Part shown: piece after piece, positions 35,750 through 45,400 of the stretch
Position numbering within the stretch: the stretch's first letter is position 1
How the letters are laid out: every line of letters begins with the position of its first letter
Assembly (NCBI RefSeq): GCF_030063185.1
Contig: NZ_JASISP010000016.1
Coordinates: forward strand, 1-64,000
Direction: 5' to 3'
Origin: Arthrobacter sp. H35-D1
GTDB lineage: Bacteria; Actinomycetota; Actinomycetes; Actinomycetales; Micrococcaceae
DNA length: 64,000 nucleotides
Translations under genes and position numbers: made by a program
The notes under the pieces: model-generated
The model's database searches: none
Told to the model about the DNA's origin: nothing
The model's input: the letters and a program-made list of their open reading frames with translations, nothing else

Positions 35750-36889
35750 GTGATCAGCCGAGCAAAATCCGGGACGGTGCGCGACACCGACTCCCGCGAA
35801 CTAAAATTTCAGGCCTTGGCCGATGAGCTTCGTCGTGGCATTTTGGCCGGCACCTGGGCGGCCGGGGCTAAATTGCCCACCGAAGCCCAGCTTTCGGCCG
35901 AGACCGGAGTGTCGCTGACTACTGTCAGGCGGGCCTTCGACGAGCTTGTCCAGGAAGGGATCGTGGCTCGCCGGCAAGGGGCGGGAAGCTTTGTCTCCGA
36001 ACGCCCGGTGGCGCGGCGGCGTACCCGGCTGAGGGTGGGCGTGCTGCTGCCGGACACGCAACTGTATTATCCGCGGGTCCTCAAGGGCATCGAAGAGACA
36101 CTCTCGGCCCAGAATGTGGGCCTGCAATTGTCCACGTACAACTATGAGTCGGAGCGCGAGGATGCAAGCATCGACTTCCTCATTGATTCCGGTGTGGATG
36201 GGCTGATTTTGGTGCCCACCCTGAGCGGGATCGCTGATCCGCAGCAGCGGGTGCGGGATCTGGCGGCCCTGAATTTGCCAGTGGTCCTGTTGGAGCGCAG
36301 CTTGACGGACATGGGGCCCGGGGACCGCACGGAGCACGTGTGTTCGGACCACCAAGGCGGCGCGTACGACGCCGTCCGTCACCTTGTCGGCCTGGGCCAC
36401 CGCAGGGTGGGACTGCTGATACGAAGCCATACCCCCACTGAGCCTGCCATTGTGGCCGGCTATGAACGCTGCGCCAAGGATTTGGGTTTTGCGCCATTGG
36501 TGCTTCCCGCGCAGAAGGAAGACTGGGAGTCGGGGGCCGCAGAGCAGCTGTTGGCCCAGCTGCGTGATGCCGGTATCACCGCCGCCTTGGTTTTCGGCGA
36601 CAGGGAAGCGACATTTTTGGAGGCTGCCGCACGTCGGGCCGGGGTCAGGATCCCGGAGGACCTGGCCCTGGTGTCCTACGACGACGAATTGGCAGATCTC
36701 GCCGAAGTTCCCTTGACCGCCGTGGCCCCTGCCAAACACAGGATGGGGAAAATGGCAGCGGAAATCCTGCTCCGGCGTCTGGCGGAGGGCGACGATTGCC
36801 CCATCCACCAAGTGCGGCTCCGTCCGCGGCTGGTCATAAGAGAATCTTGCGGGGCCAAGAGGCAACCCGCGCAGCACGAAGAGGAATGA
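35750..36889 (+). CDS. Transcriptional regulator: GntR DNA-binding head on a LacI-type sugar-sensing body
   Basis: A 379-residue chimeric regulator of the AraR kind. Residues about 15-85 are a GntR winged helix (LPTEAQLSAETGVSLTTVRR, then GIVARRQGAGSFVSE). Residues about 95-365 are a periplasmic-binding-like sugar sensor (RLRVGVLLPDTQLYYPRVLK, GVDGLILVP, HRRVGLLI, DLALVSYDDELAD). The GTG at 35750 with AAGGG upstream gives the domain-matched start; the frame is open further upstream but without family match. It is divergent from the importer operon and is followed seven bases later by the dehydrogenase gene. It is the natural sensor for the glycan-use genes. Confidence 0.88.
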   Translation: MISRAKSGTVRDTDSRELKFQALADELRRGILAGTWAAGAKLPTEAQLSAETGVSLTTVRRAFDELVQEGIVARRQGAGSFVSERPVARRRTRLRVGVLLPDTQLYYPRVLKGIEETLSAQNVGLQLSTYNYESEREDASIDFLIDSGVDGLILVPTLSGIADPQQRVRDLAALNLPVVLLERSLTDMGPGDRTEHVCSDHQGGAYDAVRHLVGLGHRRVGLLIRSHTPTEPAIVAGYERCAKDLGFAPLVLPAQKEDWESGAAEQLLAQLRDAGITAALVFGDREATFLEAAARRAGVRIPEDLALVSYDDELADLAEVPLTAVAPAKHRMGKMAAEILLRRLAEGDDCPIHQVRLRPRLVIRESCGAKRQPAQHEEE

Positions 36890-36895
36890 GTTCAA

Positions 36896-37903
36896 ATGCG
36901 ATTGGGAATTGTTGGCGCAGGCGCCGTGGCTGGTCTGCACGCGCAAGGTGCATCCGTGCTTGACGGCGTCGAGCTGAGTGCTGTCTGCGACCTGAAGGAA
37001 GAGGTTGCCGCCGCGGTGGCACAACCGTGGGGCGCTGCCGTCTTCACCGACTACAACGCCATGCTGGCAGCGGGAGTGGTGGATGCCGTTGTCATCAACA
37101 CCCCGCACAGCCTGCACAAGGACATGGTGCTGGCCGCGGCCAAGCACGGCGTCCACGTCCTCGTGGAAAAACCCATGGCCACGACCCTTGCGGACTGCCT
37201 CCTGATGGAAAAGGCCTGTGCCAGCGCGAATGTGGTCATGGTGGTCGGCATGATCCAGCACTTCATGGCGGAAAAGATTGCGACGCAGGCCGCCTTGGCC
37301 ACGGGGCAGCTGGGACGGGTGCTCATGATTCACGATTACCGCAGCACCGACTACCGTCCGGGCACCCGGCCCGACTGGTTCTTTGACAAGGCAGTTTCCG
37401 GCGGCGGGGCGTTCATCAACATTGGCGCACACTGCCTGGACCGCAGCCTCTGGCTGGGCGGTGCGCGCGCCGTGCGCATATCCGCTACCACGCTCAGCCG
37501 TTTCGGTGCGCCGGTGGAAACCGACGGAACCATGGAACTGCTGCTGGCCAACGGTGTCCAGCTGCGTGTCACGATCGTCTCCGACACACCCCGGAACATA
37601 GACGAGATGCTCGTGGTGTGCGAACGCGGCACAATCACCGTCGACCCGCGTCAGGGAACGTTCATGAAGATCGACGGCGAACGGACCACCCTGCACACCA
37701 GCTCCCCGGATGACATTCAGACCGCCTTCACGGCCCAGCTGGCCGATTTCGTCGCCGCCGTGGGCGGGGCCGAACCCGGCGTGAGCGGCGAACATGCCAA
37801 ACACGTGGTGGAATTGGTGCTCGCCGCCTACGACTCCGTGTCCATGGGCACCGCTGTCGACCTATCAGACTCACCAATGTCCTCCCTGCAACCGACACGA
37901 TGA
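36896..37903 (+). CDS. Gfo/Idh/MocA-family oxidoreductase
   Basis: A 335-residue NAD(P)-dependent sugar dehydrogenase-like protein. The Rossmann motif is GIVGAGAVAGLHAQG, and the family motif EKP is in HVLVEKPMATTL (residue about 92). The catalytic-region histidine is in GGGAFINIGAHCLD. It would oxidise or reduce a sugar, uronic acid or inositol derivative in the cytoplasm. It is seven bases after the regulator and overlaps DUF2264 by four bases (ATGA). A role on a monosaccharide freed by the DUF2264 protein is inferred. Confidence 0.92.
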   Translation: MRLGIVGAGAVAGLHAQGASVLDGVELSAVCDLKEEVAAAVAQPWGAAVFTDYNAMLAAGVVDAVVINTPHSLHKDMVLAAAKHGVHVLVEKPMATTLADCLLMEKACASANVVMVVGMIQHFMAEKIATQAALATGQLGRVLMIHDYRSTDYRPGTRPDWFFDKAVSGGGAFINIGAHCLDRSLWLGGARAVRISATTLSRFGAPVETDGTMELLLANGVQLRVTIVSDTPRNIDEMLVVCERGTITVDPRQGTFMKIDGERTTLHTSSPDDIQTAFTAQLADFVAAVGGAEPGVSGEHAKHVVELVLAAYDSVSMGTAVDLSDSPMSSLQPTR

Positions 37904-39813
37904 CGGGCCCCGAGCCCGACTGGGAACAGGCCCCGTTCACCGGATGGGGCCGCCAGCATTGGGAGGCGGCCGCCGACGAACAAATTGCTGCGGCCTGGCG
38001 GCATTCATCCCCCGGCGGCGCACAGGTGCGCTTTCCCAGTGAACGCGAGCAAGACGACGTCGACCTTCTGGAAGGCTTCGCCAGGACGTTCCTGCTGGCG
38101 GCACAGCGGCTGGCCGGAGCCCGGGGAAACCTTGGCGGGAGCATGTCCGAAACCGCCCAATGGTATGCCCGTGCCCTCGATGCCGGGACGGATCCGGAAT
38201 CGGCAGAGCGCTGGCCCAGGCTCACCGACCATGGGCAAGCCACCGTTGAAGCCACAGCCGTGGTGCTGGGACTGCACTTTAGCCGCCCTTGGGTGTGGGA
38301 CGCCGTGCCCCAGCGGGTTCGGGACAATACGGCGGCATGGCTGCAGGCCTCGGCACAATCGTTCGGTGCCGACAACAACCACGTCATGTTCGCCGCAACG
38401 ATCCAAGCTTTTTTGGCTTCCGCCGGCTACGCCCACGACGCTGTCGGCATCGAGGCGGCACTGGCCAGGATTGAGGACTGGTACGTCGGCGACGGCTGGT
38501 ATTCAGACGGTGAAGGAAGGCGGTTTGATCACTACAACGCCTGGACTTTCCACCTGTACCCCTTCTTCATTCTTGACATGCTTGCGGAGCCGGACAGCAC
38601 CGGACGACGGCAGGTCTACAAGGACCGGCTGGCCCAGTTTGTGCACGGCTACAGCCATCTTTTTGGTGCCGACGGTGCGCCGCTGATCCAGGGCAGGTCG
38701 CTGATTTACCGCTGGGGTGTCGCTGCACCATTTTGGATGGCCCTGCGCGAAGGCGTCACAGCTGTTTCGCCCGGCCAAGCCCGCCGGCTTGCCTCCGGGA
38801 CGCTGAAATACTTTCTTGACGGCGGCGCTGCCCCGGACGGCGTGCTCACCCTTGGCTGGCACGGGGCGGACAGCAGCATCCTGCAGTCTTACAACGCCCC
38901 CGGCTCACCGCAATGGGCTGCAAAGGGATTTTTTGGTCTCCTGCTGCCTCCCGACCATCCGGCCTGGACCGAGCCTGAGCAGCCCCTGCCCGTGGAGCAG
39001 GGCGATTTCACCCTGCCGCTGGCCGGGCCCGGATGGTTCGCGGTCGGCACCCGGGAAACTGGAACTGTCAGGGTGCTCAATGCCGGAACTGACGGGCACC
39101 CGCAAAAGGACGGCCCCCTCTACCGGCGCCTGGCATTTTCCACTGCCACCGTCCCGTGGCTGGGACAACCCCCGGGCGTCCGCGACAATGACATCCACGT
39201 GCCGGGTCCCGGCGGCGGAAGCCGGCACCGCGGATTGCTGGGCGGCAGCGTGCGGCCCGGCGGCGGCGCCAGCACCTTTGTCCTGGATGCCAACGGCCGC
39301 GATGTCAGGGTGCAGTCCTCCTTTGCCGTGATCGACGGCGTTGAAGTGCGGGCCGCGAAGCTCACCGGCGTCGTGGGGCTGACCCCTGCCATCTCCGGAT
39401 ACCTGAGCAGCGCAAACGAGGCACTGCACAGCCGCGCGGAGCCGGGCGCCGCCGAGGCCGGCTCCGCGCCGGGCACCCAGTCGAGCCTGCTCCTGCTGGA
39501 CAGCAGCGGTGAAGCACGGGCACGTGTGGTTCACGGCGGAGCCACCATCCTTGGCACGTGCTCGGCGATGCCTGTTCTTGACTGGCTGCCGCTGCGTTCC
39601 AACGAACTTCGGGTGCTCTACCTGGTGGGCCTTGAAGTGTCCCTGGCCGGACTGCAGGACTTCGCCGTACGGCTTCACTGGGAGTGGGCGCCGGACGGGG
39701 TGCAGCTGCTTGTCGACGAGCAGCACGTGGTATTGCCGTGGCAGCGAAAAACGCCCTGGCTGGCCGATTCGATCAACCAGGGCGTTTTCCGTTGGGAACC
39801 ACCCAAAGACTAG
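37900..39813 (+). CDS. DUF2264 protein, putative intracellular uronidase
   Basis: A 637-residue protein matching DUF2264. The first two-thirds looks like an alpha-helical toroid (FTGWGRQHWEAAADEQIAAA, NNHVMFAATIQAFLASAGYA, FDHYNAWTFHLYPFFILDML, YRWGVAAPFWMALREG), and the last third is beta-rich. I recall that DUF2264 members have been assigned to a glycoside hydrolase family with beta-glucuronidase activity, but I am not certain of the details. There is no signal peptide. It is coupled to the MocA-type dehydrogenase and converges on a PL8 lyase gene with a four-base overlap. Since no GH88 is present, it is the best candidate for removing the unsaturated uronate left by the lyases. Confidence 0.85.
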   Translation: MTGPEPDWEQAPFTGWGRQHWEAAADEQIAAAWRHSSPGGAQVRFPSEREQDDVDLLEGFARTFLLAAQRLAGARGNLGGSMSETAQWYARALDAGTDPESAERWPRLTDHGQATVEATAVVLGLHFSRPWVWDAVPQRVRDNTAAWLQASAQSFGADNNHVMFAATIQAFLASAGYAHDAVGIEAALARIEDWYVGDGWYSDGEGRRFDHYNAWTFHLYPFFILDMLAEPDSTGRRQVYKDRLAQFVHGYSHLFGADGAPLIQGRSLIYRWGVAAPFWMALREGVTAVSPGQARRLASGTLKYFLDGGAAPDGVLTLGWHGADSSILQSYNAPGSPQWAAKGFFGLLLPPDHPAWTEPEQPLPVEQGDFTLPLAGPGWFAVGTRETGTVRVLNAGTDGHPQKDGPLYRRLAFSTATVPWLGQPPGVRDNDIHVPGPGGGSRHRGLLGGSVRPGGGASTFVLDANGRDVRVQSSFAVIDGVEVRAAKLTGVVGLTPAISGYLSSANEALHSRAEPGAAEAGSAPGTQSSLLLLDSSGEARARVVHGGATILGTCSAMPVLDWLPLRSNELRVLYLVGLEVSLAGLQDFAVRLHWEWAPDGVQLLVDEQHVVLPWQRKTPWLADSINQGVFRWEPPKD

Positions 39814-42185
39814 CGGTGCAGTTCGAAGACGGCTGTGCCTCCCACCAGCCCGGCCGTGGAAACGGTGATCACCGTGTTTCCGAAGCTGTCAGAGCCTAAG
39901 GTGGCTCCGGTGCCGGAGGTGATGCGCCGGTACTTGAGGCCCTTGAGCGTCACGGAGATGCTCTCGGCAGCCTGGGTGGGATCGGAAACGGCCAAGCTGC
40001 CGTGGCCGGGATTGCCTTCCCATTGGACACACGCAGCCTTGTCCGCAGAGACGGGTCCCACCGTTCCGGCTTGCCAAAACACTGCGGCAACGGCGTTCTT
40101 TCCCAGCTCCACACCCTGGCCCACGGCGTCGTTGCGCAGCACTTTCGGTGCGTCCTTGCGGGCGGCCTTTTCCGTCTGCTTGGCTGAAGCACCGGGCAGC
40201 AGCGCATAGGCATAGGACGCGGCGACTGGTGCGGCACCGTGCTCAAAGAGCAGAGTTGCATACTGCCGGCTGACGACGTCGGGCGTTCCACCGGTGTTGA
40301 TGTCCTTCCACGCGCCCGTGCGCTGCTCGCGCAAGACAGTGACCTCCTCCTTGCCGAGCAGGAGGTAGCCCCCGGTCCCTTCCACGTGCGCCCACTTCGC
40401 GTGACGGTAACGCACAGGGATTCCTGCCGCAGCGGTGTGCAGGTTGCCATCGACAGTCATTGGCTGCCCGCCGTCGGCTCCCAAGTTGCGGTGTTCCATG
40501 ACGCTTTCGACGGCGGCGCTGCTGGCGGTGTGGATGTCGGCGCCCAACGCCACCATCATGTCCTCAGTGTAGAACCAGGCCTTTCGGGCTTGCAGTCCTG
40601 TTCCGCCCGGGCCGATCAGGTGCATGCCGACGGTGCCGGTTCCGTCCAGGGTGAGCCCGCCGGTCCACTCGTTTTGTGGTGTTCTGCCACCCCATTCGCC
40701 TTCCACCTTCGGTGGCAGCGGAGTGGTGTCCGCGGTGATGCCCGGCAGGCGGGCGAGGTTTGCGGTGGGCCAGAAGTCGTCGTCGAAGTGTCCCTGGTCG
40801 CCGGCGTAGAGGTAGGCCATGCCGGAACCGGTCTGTGCACCAAGGTTGTTCTCGCCGTTGCCGCATTCGTACCAGGTGGTCCGGCGGCTGGACAGCCCCA
40901 GGGCCACAGCCCATCCCTTGCCCCGGTAGACCGAGCGGTCCATGCCCGGGAAGAAGCTGTGCCCCAGTGGTTCGGGCGCGGCGGGGACTGTTGAAGCGGA
41001 GAGTTCCTTGAACAGTGCCGTGCGTGGGATGGACGCGCCGGTCAGGGGGTTGCTGTACTTGTTGCGTGTCACCGCGCCCTTGCACAACGCCCGCCACCGG
41101 GCGGCGGTGGGCGCATCCACGGCACGGGCCAGCCACAGGATGGCCTCGAGGGTGGCGGTCCCGTCGTCGAAGCCGCGTTCCTGGGTCCGTGAGATGGCCC
41201 GCCCGCGGACGGAGTCCATCATCAACCCGTTGTGCAGGAACGGGGCAAAGGAATCCTCCACGGTGTCGAACAGGATGCTCCGTGTTGGGTCGCTCACAGC
41301 GTGGTCGGATCCGCCCAGCAGTGAAAAGAGTTTCGCCAGCCCGCCAAGGAGCACCACCCCGTAGGTGCCGGTGTAGGGAATAGTGGTGTGCTGGACAAAG
41401 GAGCCGTCGGTGTAGAAGCCGTTGCCGGAGGTGACGTACTGCCACACGGGGCTCAGTGCCGTGATGGCTGCGGCAAGTCGAGAGGTGTCGTTGCCGACGA
41501 TGGAACGGACGATGATCGCCTGGCAGATGTCCACCCTGTTGGCGCCTTCGGAGCGGATCTTGCCGCGGGAGTCCGGGAACTGTTTTGTGGGGTCCGGGAT
41601 GAAGTGGTCGATGGCTGCGGTGTACTTGGTCAGTAGTGCCGCGTCGACGTTGTTGCCCAGGATGGCGAGGGTGTCCGTCAGGGCCTTGGGGGTGCCGATC
41701 TCCCAAGCCCACCAGTTGCCGTATTCGGCCTGCTCGGCGTTGTATACGTACGTATTGCCGTCCTCCAGCGCCCCGATGATCTGGCTCAGCAGCGTTGCGT
41801 CGCCCAAGTATTTGGAGCTGGGGGTGGCCCAGGCAGTGGCCATCTGTGCCAGTCGCTGGTAGGTGGTGACAATTTTCGCTTCCTTCGCGAACGGTGCGTC
41901 GGTGAAGACGCCCGGCTGGCCGGGCCGTGGGGCCAAAAGTGAGACGGACTTCGCCACGGCCCTGTCCAGTCTGGCGATGGCCGCTGCGAAGTCGGGATCG
42001 GCCGGGTCGATCAGCTTGCGGCCGGTAATTTGATCCACCCAGCGTTCCCGCAGGGCGTCAAGGTCGCTTGGGGCTGCTGTTTCGGCGGCCTGGGCCATGG
42101 GGGTGAAGCCCGCAGCGAGCAGGCCCGCAAAAGTGAGGGCGCCTGCACCCTGAAAGATGTGTCGTCGGGATAGTTCATGCGTCAT
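39810..42185 (-). CDS. Tat-exported PL8 lyase, hyaluronate/chondroitin-AC type
   Basis: A 791-residue polysaccharide lyase. It starts with a twin-arginine signal (LSRRHIFQGAGALTFAGLLAAG) ending near AQA. The catalytic segment DGSFVQHTTIPYTGTYG (about residues 258-275) has His and Tyr nine residues apart, as in streptococcal hyaluronate lyase. The Asn site is in GANRVDICQ and the arginines are in DSVRGRAISR. NGENNLGAQTGSGMAYLYAG adds the conserved active-site floor, and the C-terminal half is beta-sandwich. It would cleave hyaluronan or chondroitin to unsaturated disaccharides outside the cell. AAAGGA before the ATG at 42185 fixes the start; it is divergent from the second lyase. Confidence 0.93.
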   Translation of the reverse strand: MTHELSRRHIFQGAGALTFAGLLAAGFTPMAQAAETAAPSDLDALRERWVDQITGRKLIDPADPDFAAAIARLDRAVAKSVSLLAPRPGQPGVFTDAPFAKEAKIVTTYQRLAQMATAWATPSSKYLGDATLLSQIIGALEDGNTYVYNAEQAEYGNWWAWEIGTPKALTDTLAILGNNVDAALLTKYTAAIDHFIPDPTKQFPDSRGKIRSEGANRVDICQAIIVRSIVGNDTSRLAAAITALSPVWQYVTSGNGFYTDGSFVQHTTIPYTGTYGVVLLGGLAKLFSLLGGSDHAVSDPTRSILFDTVEDSFAPFLHNGLMMDSVRGRAISRTQERGFDDGTATLEAILWLARAVDAPTAARWRALCKGAVTRNKYSNPLTGASIPRTALFKELSASTVPAAPEPLGHSFFPGMDRSVYRGKGWAVALGLSSRRTTWYECGNGENNLGAQTGSGMAYLYAGDQGHFDDDFWPTANLARLPGITADTTPLPPKVEGEWGGRTPQNEWTGGLTLDGTGTVGMHLIGPGGTGLQARKAWFYTEDMMVALGADIHTASSAAVESVMEHRNLGADGGQPMTVDGNLHTAAAGIPVRYRHAKWAHVEGTGGYLLLGKEEVTVLREQRTGAWKDINTGGTPDVVSRQYATLLFEHGAAPVAASYAYALLPGASAKQTEKAARKDAPKVLRNDAVGQGVELGKNAVAAVFWQAGTVGPVSADKAACVQWEGNPGHGSLAVSDPTQAAESISVTLKGLKYRRITSGTGATLGSDSFGNTVITVSTAGLVGGTAVFELHR

Positions 42186-42382
42186 TGCAGAAGTCCTTTG
42201 CTTGTTCGCAGCCGGCCGAGATGCCGGATGCGTGGGTTGCTTCGCAGTCAAGAGCACCCATGGGAAAGGAATAAAGCACTACTTCCCAACACCGTCCTGA
42301 TGGACAAAGTTCTGGACACTATCACCGTAGTTTGCGCGAAAGGGGGCACGCAAAACGTCATCTTCGGATGGAACACGAATTG

Positions 42383-42426
42383 GTACTTGAATCATATTTT
42401 ACTGAGGATGTGTACTGAATCACATT
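42383..42426. promoter_or_regulatory. Paired direct repeats between the two lyase genes
   Basis: GTACTTGAATCATATT (42383-42398) and GTACTGAATCACATT (42412-42426) are near copies with starts 29 bases apart, close to three helical turns. They lie 35-80 bases before the second lyase start, in the 276-base divergent region, and may bind a shared activator or repressor. Confidence 0.4.
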
Positions 42427-42461
42427 CGTTTACCAGGAGTGTTATCAGGAAGAGGATCCAC

Positions 42462-45400
42462 ATGACCCGCCCACCCATGGAAATCAGCCGTCGCGGACTG
42501 CTCACTGTTGCAGCAGCCGGCGCGGTCACCATCGCCGTCGTTCCGTTGTCGCCGGCGAATGCCGACACCCTTGCCATGCAGAAGACCTCGCCATCGACGA
42601 CACCGACGCCCACAACCGAACCCCCCACAACGTTGGCGGAGCTGGAAGCCAACGCGATGGCCCTCAAGCCGCCGGTATTCCTGCTGGAGACCACAATTCC
42701 TTCGCAGTTCAAAACCAATGACAAGTCACCGTTGAGCATTGTTTCCGACGTGAACCACACAGGCAATTCCAGCCTGCGCTGGGACTACAAGTCCCGTTCC
42801 ACGCTTAGCGTGAAGGCGCCGCTGGGGATTGTGCCTCCCTCGGGCGCTTCCGGCGGCAACGGTGCAGACATCGGTTACGACGTGAACACCTTGGCGTTCT
42901 GGGTGTACCAGTCCAAGGCTTCCTCCGGAAAACTGCGCATCGAGGCGGGGCGCGGCCAGCGCACAGACGCCTGGTGTGAGATGAACCTGAACTTCACCGG
43001 GTGGCGGACAGCCTGGATTCGCTATCAGGACATGAAGGGGAAGGCCCGGGCGGACATGGACACGCTGCGCTTCGTGGCGCCGTCCAGTGCGGGTACGCTC
43101 CACCTCGACCAGCTGATCGTCAACCGACCGCTGCGATCGAACTTCCCGACCCCTGACCGGCAGGTGCCGTTCGTCAACCCGGGCGTCCACACGGATCCGA
43201 ACCAGCACTGGCAGGACCTACTTTGGTTCTCCGAGCAGGCCGCAAAGCCCCTGCCGATGCCGACTCCGACCGCGGCGCAGCTGGCCGACCTCGCAGCAGT
43301 GAAGGAGGCGTTCAACGCCACCGTCCGCAAACAGGTGGCTGTAACGGCGGTTTCCGTTGATGTGCTCGTGGCGAAAATTGACTCGCTGGGGGTGCCGCAG
43401 GCCGGAGTGTTCGGCGGTGGAAAGCCGATCAACGGCTACCAGACGTCAATCTACCCGCCGGTCATCGCCGCAGACATAAACCGGCTGGCGCCAACAATTG
43501 GGTTGCGGCCCTTCACCGACCAGATGTATGCGGTTGCCTCGGCCTACGACTCGACGGCGGACGCGGCACTGCAGGGGCGGCTGGCCGACTTGTATGTGCG
43601 CTTGCTCGACTATTTCTATGACCAGGGATGGACCGACGGCAGTGTCCAGGGGACGATTCACCACCTGGGTTATCAGAACCGGGGATTCTACAATTCGGTG
43701 TGGTTGATGCGGGACCTGCTGGCCTCGCGCGGGCGGTTGGTTGATGTGCGGGCAACCCTCCACTGGATGGTGGGTCTGGGTAAGTTCCGGGTGGGGACGG
43801 GCGACGCCAATCTGTTCTACAACGGCATTTTCGACATCATCAACACCACGCTGATGGGCTTGCTGGGCAGCGTTTTGATCGCTGACGGCGAGACGGCCCA
43901 GGTGGCAAATCTGAGTCTGCTGCAGAATTGGTTCAACAACGCCATTAAACCCTCGCCCGGTATCCAGGGCGGATTCAAGCCCGACTTCGCCACCTTCCAC
44001 CACATGGGCCACTACCCGGCCTATGCGCGGGACGGGCTTAACGGCGGTTCGCCGGCGCTTGCCGTGCTCGCCGGTACCGGCTTTGCCATCTCCCAGGAGT
44101 CGCACGAGCGGTGGAACCAAGCTCTGCTGGCAATGCGATTCTATTCCAACAAAACCAACTTCCCGTTGAGCTTGTCCAATCGCCACCCAACGGGGACCGA
44201 TTCGCTGAGTCTCAACTGCTACCAGACGATGACCTTGGCGGGCAGCCCGGATGGCAAACACGAGCTGGACCCGGTCATAGGCGCGGCGTTCCTGCGACTG
44301 TTGCCGGCCAAGCCCTTCTCGGCGCAGCTTGCAGTGGCGAAACAGCTGGCGGCCGCCGGTGTGGTTGCGGAGCCGGACCCGAGCGGCTGCCAAGTGATGA
44401 ACCACGCAGCACTCGTCTCGCACCGTCGGGACAACTGGCTGGTGTCCGTGCGCGGACACAACCGCTACCTGTGGTCCACGGAGATGTATGGAGGCTCCAA
44501 CGAGTACGGCCGCTACATCACCTATGGCCACGTGCAGGTGATGAGCGGCGGTGATCCCGTGAGCAATACCGACTCGGGCTTTGTTCAGCCTGGCTGGGAC
44601 TGGAACCGGTTCCCGGGCACCACCGCGATCCAGCTGCCATTTGAGCAGTTGAACACGACCATCAACCCCTTGGGCGAGGAGATGTTGCTGACCGACCAAC
44701 GGTTGGGCGGCGGTGGCACGATCGGCGGTAAAAACGGCGCGTTCTTGATGAGCCTGCATGAGAGCGCCGTGTACGACGGTTCGTTCCATGCCCGCAAGTC
44801 GGTGTTCATGTTTGACAACAGGGTGGTGGCCCTGGGCAGTGGGATTGAGAACCACGACCGCAAGCACAGCACACAAACGACGTTGTTCCAGTGCCACTTG
44901 GCCAATACGTCCGTGCCGACGCAGGACTCACGGGTCGGGGCGATCGCCTCGGTGCCTTACAACAACACCGAGAAGCTGCATCACGACCCGGTGTGGCTCG
45001 TGGATCCGCAGAACGTGGGCTACTACGTGCCCGGCGGGCAGCAGCTGGTGGTTTCCCGCGCAGTGCAGACCGCGCCGGACCAGGGTGCCAAGACGGAGGG
45101 CACGCTGCCGTATGCAACCGCGGTCATTGACCACGGGAACAAGCCGAAGCGCGGGACCTACGAGTATTCGATGGTGGTGGGTGCCACGGCAGAGTCGATG
45201 GCCTCCTTCACAGCGGACATGGGCCAGCGCGACAAGGCGGCGTACAAGGTGCTTCGGCATGATGACACGGCGCACGTGGTGCAGGACCGGGCCACCGGAA
45301 TCACTGCGCACGCCGTGTTCGAAGCTGCAAAGAAGCTCACCGACGGTGTGGTGAAGGCGGTTGATACTCCCTCGGTGGTGCTGGTCCAACCCGACGGGGC

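Noticed and set aside
35801-37804. Open frame of 667 codons on the minus strand
   Set aside because: It lies fully antisense to the regulator and MocA-type genes, both with clear domains. Its product has no recognisable motif and a His/Gln/Arg-rich composition typical of antisense frames in GC-rich DNA.
43446-44897. Open frame of 483 codons on the minus strand inside the chondroitinase gene
   Set aside because: The plus-strand frame carries the catalytic FHHMGHYPAY and other family blocks; the antisense product is compositional noise.
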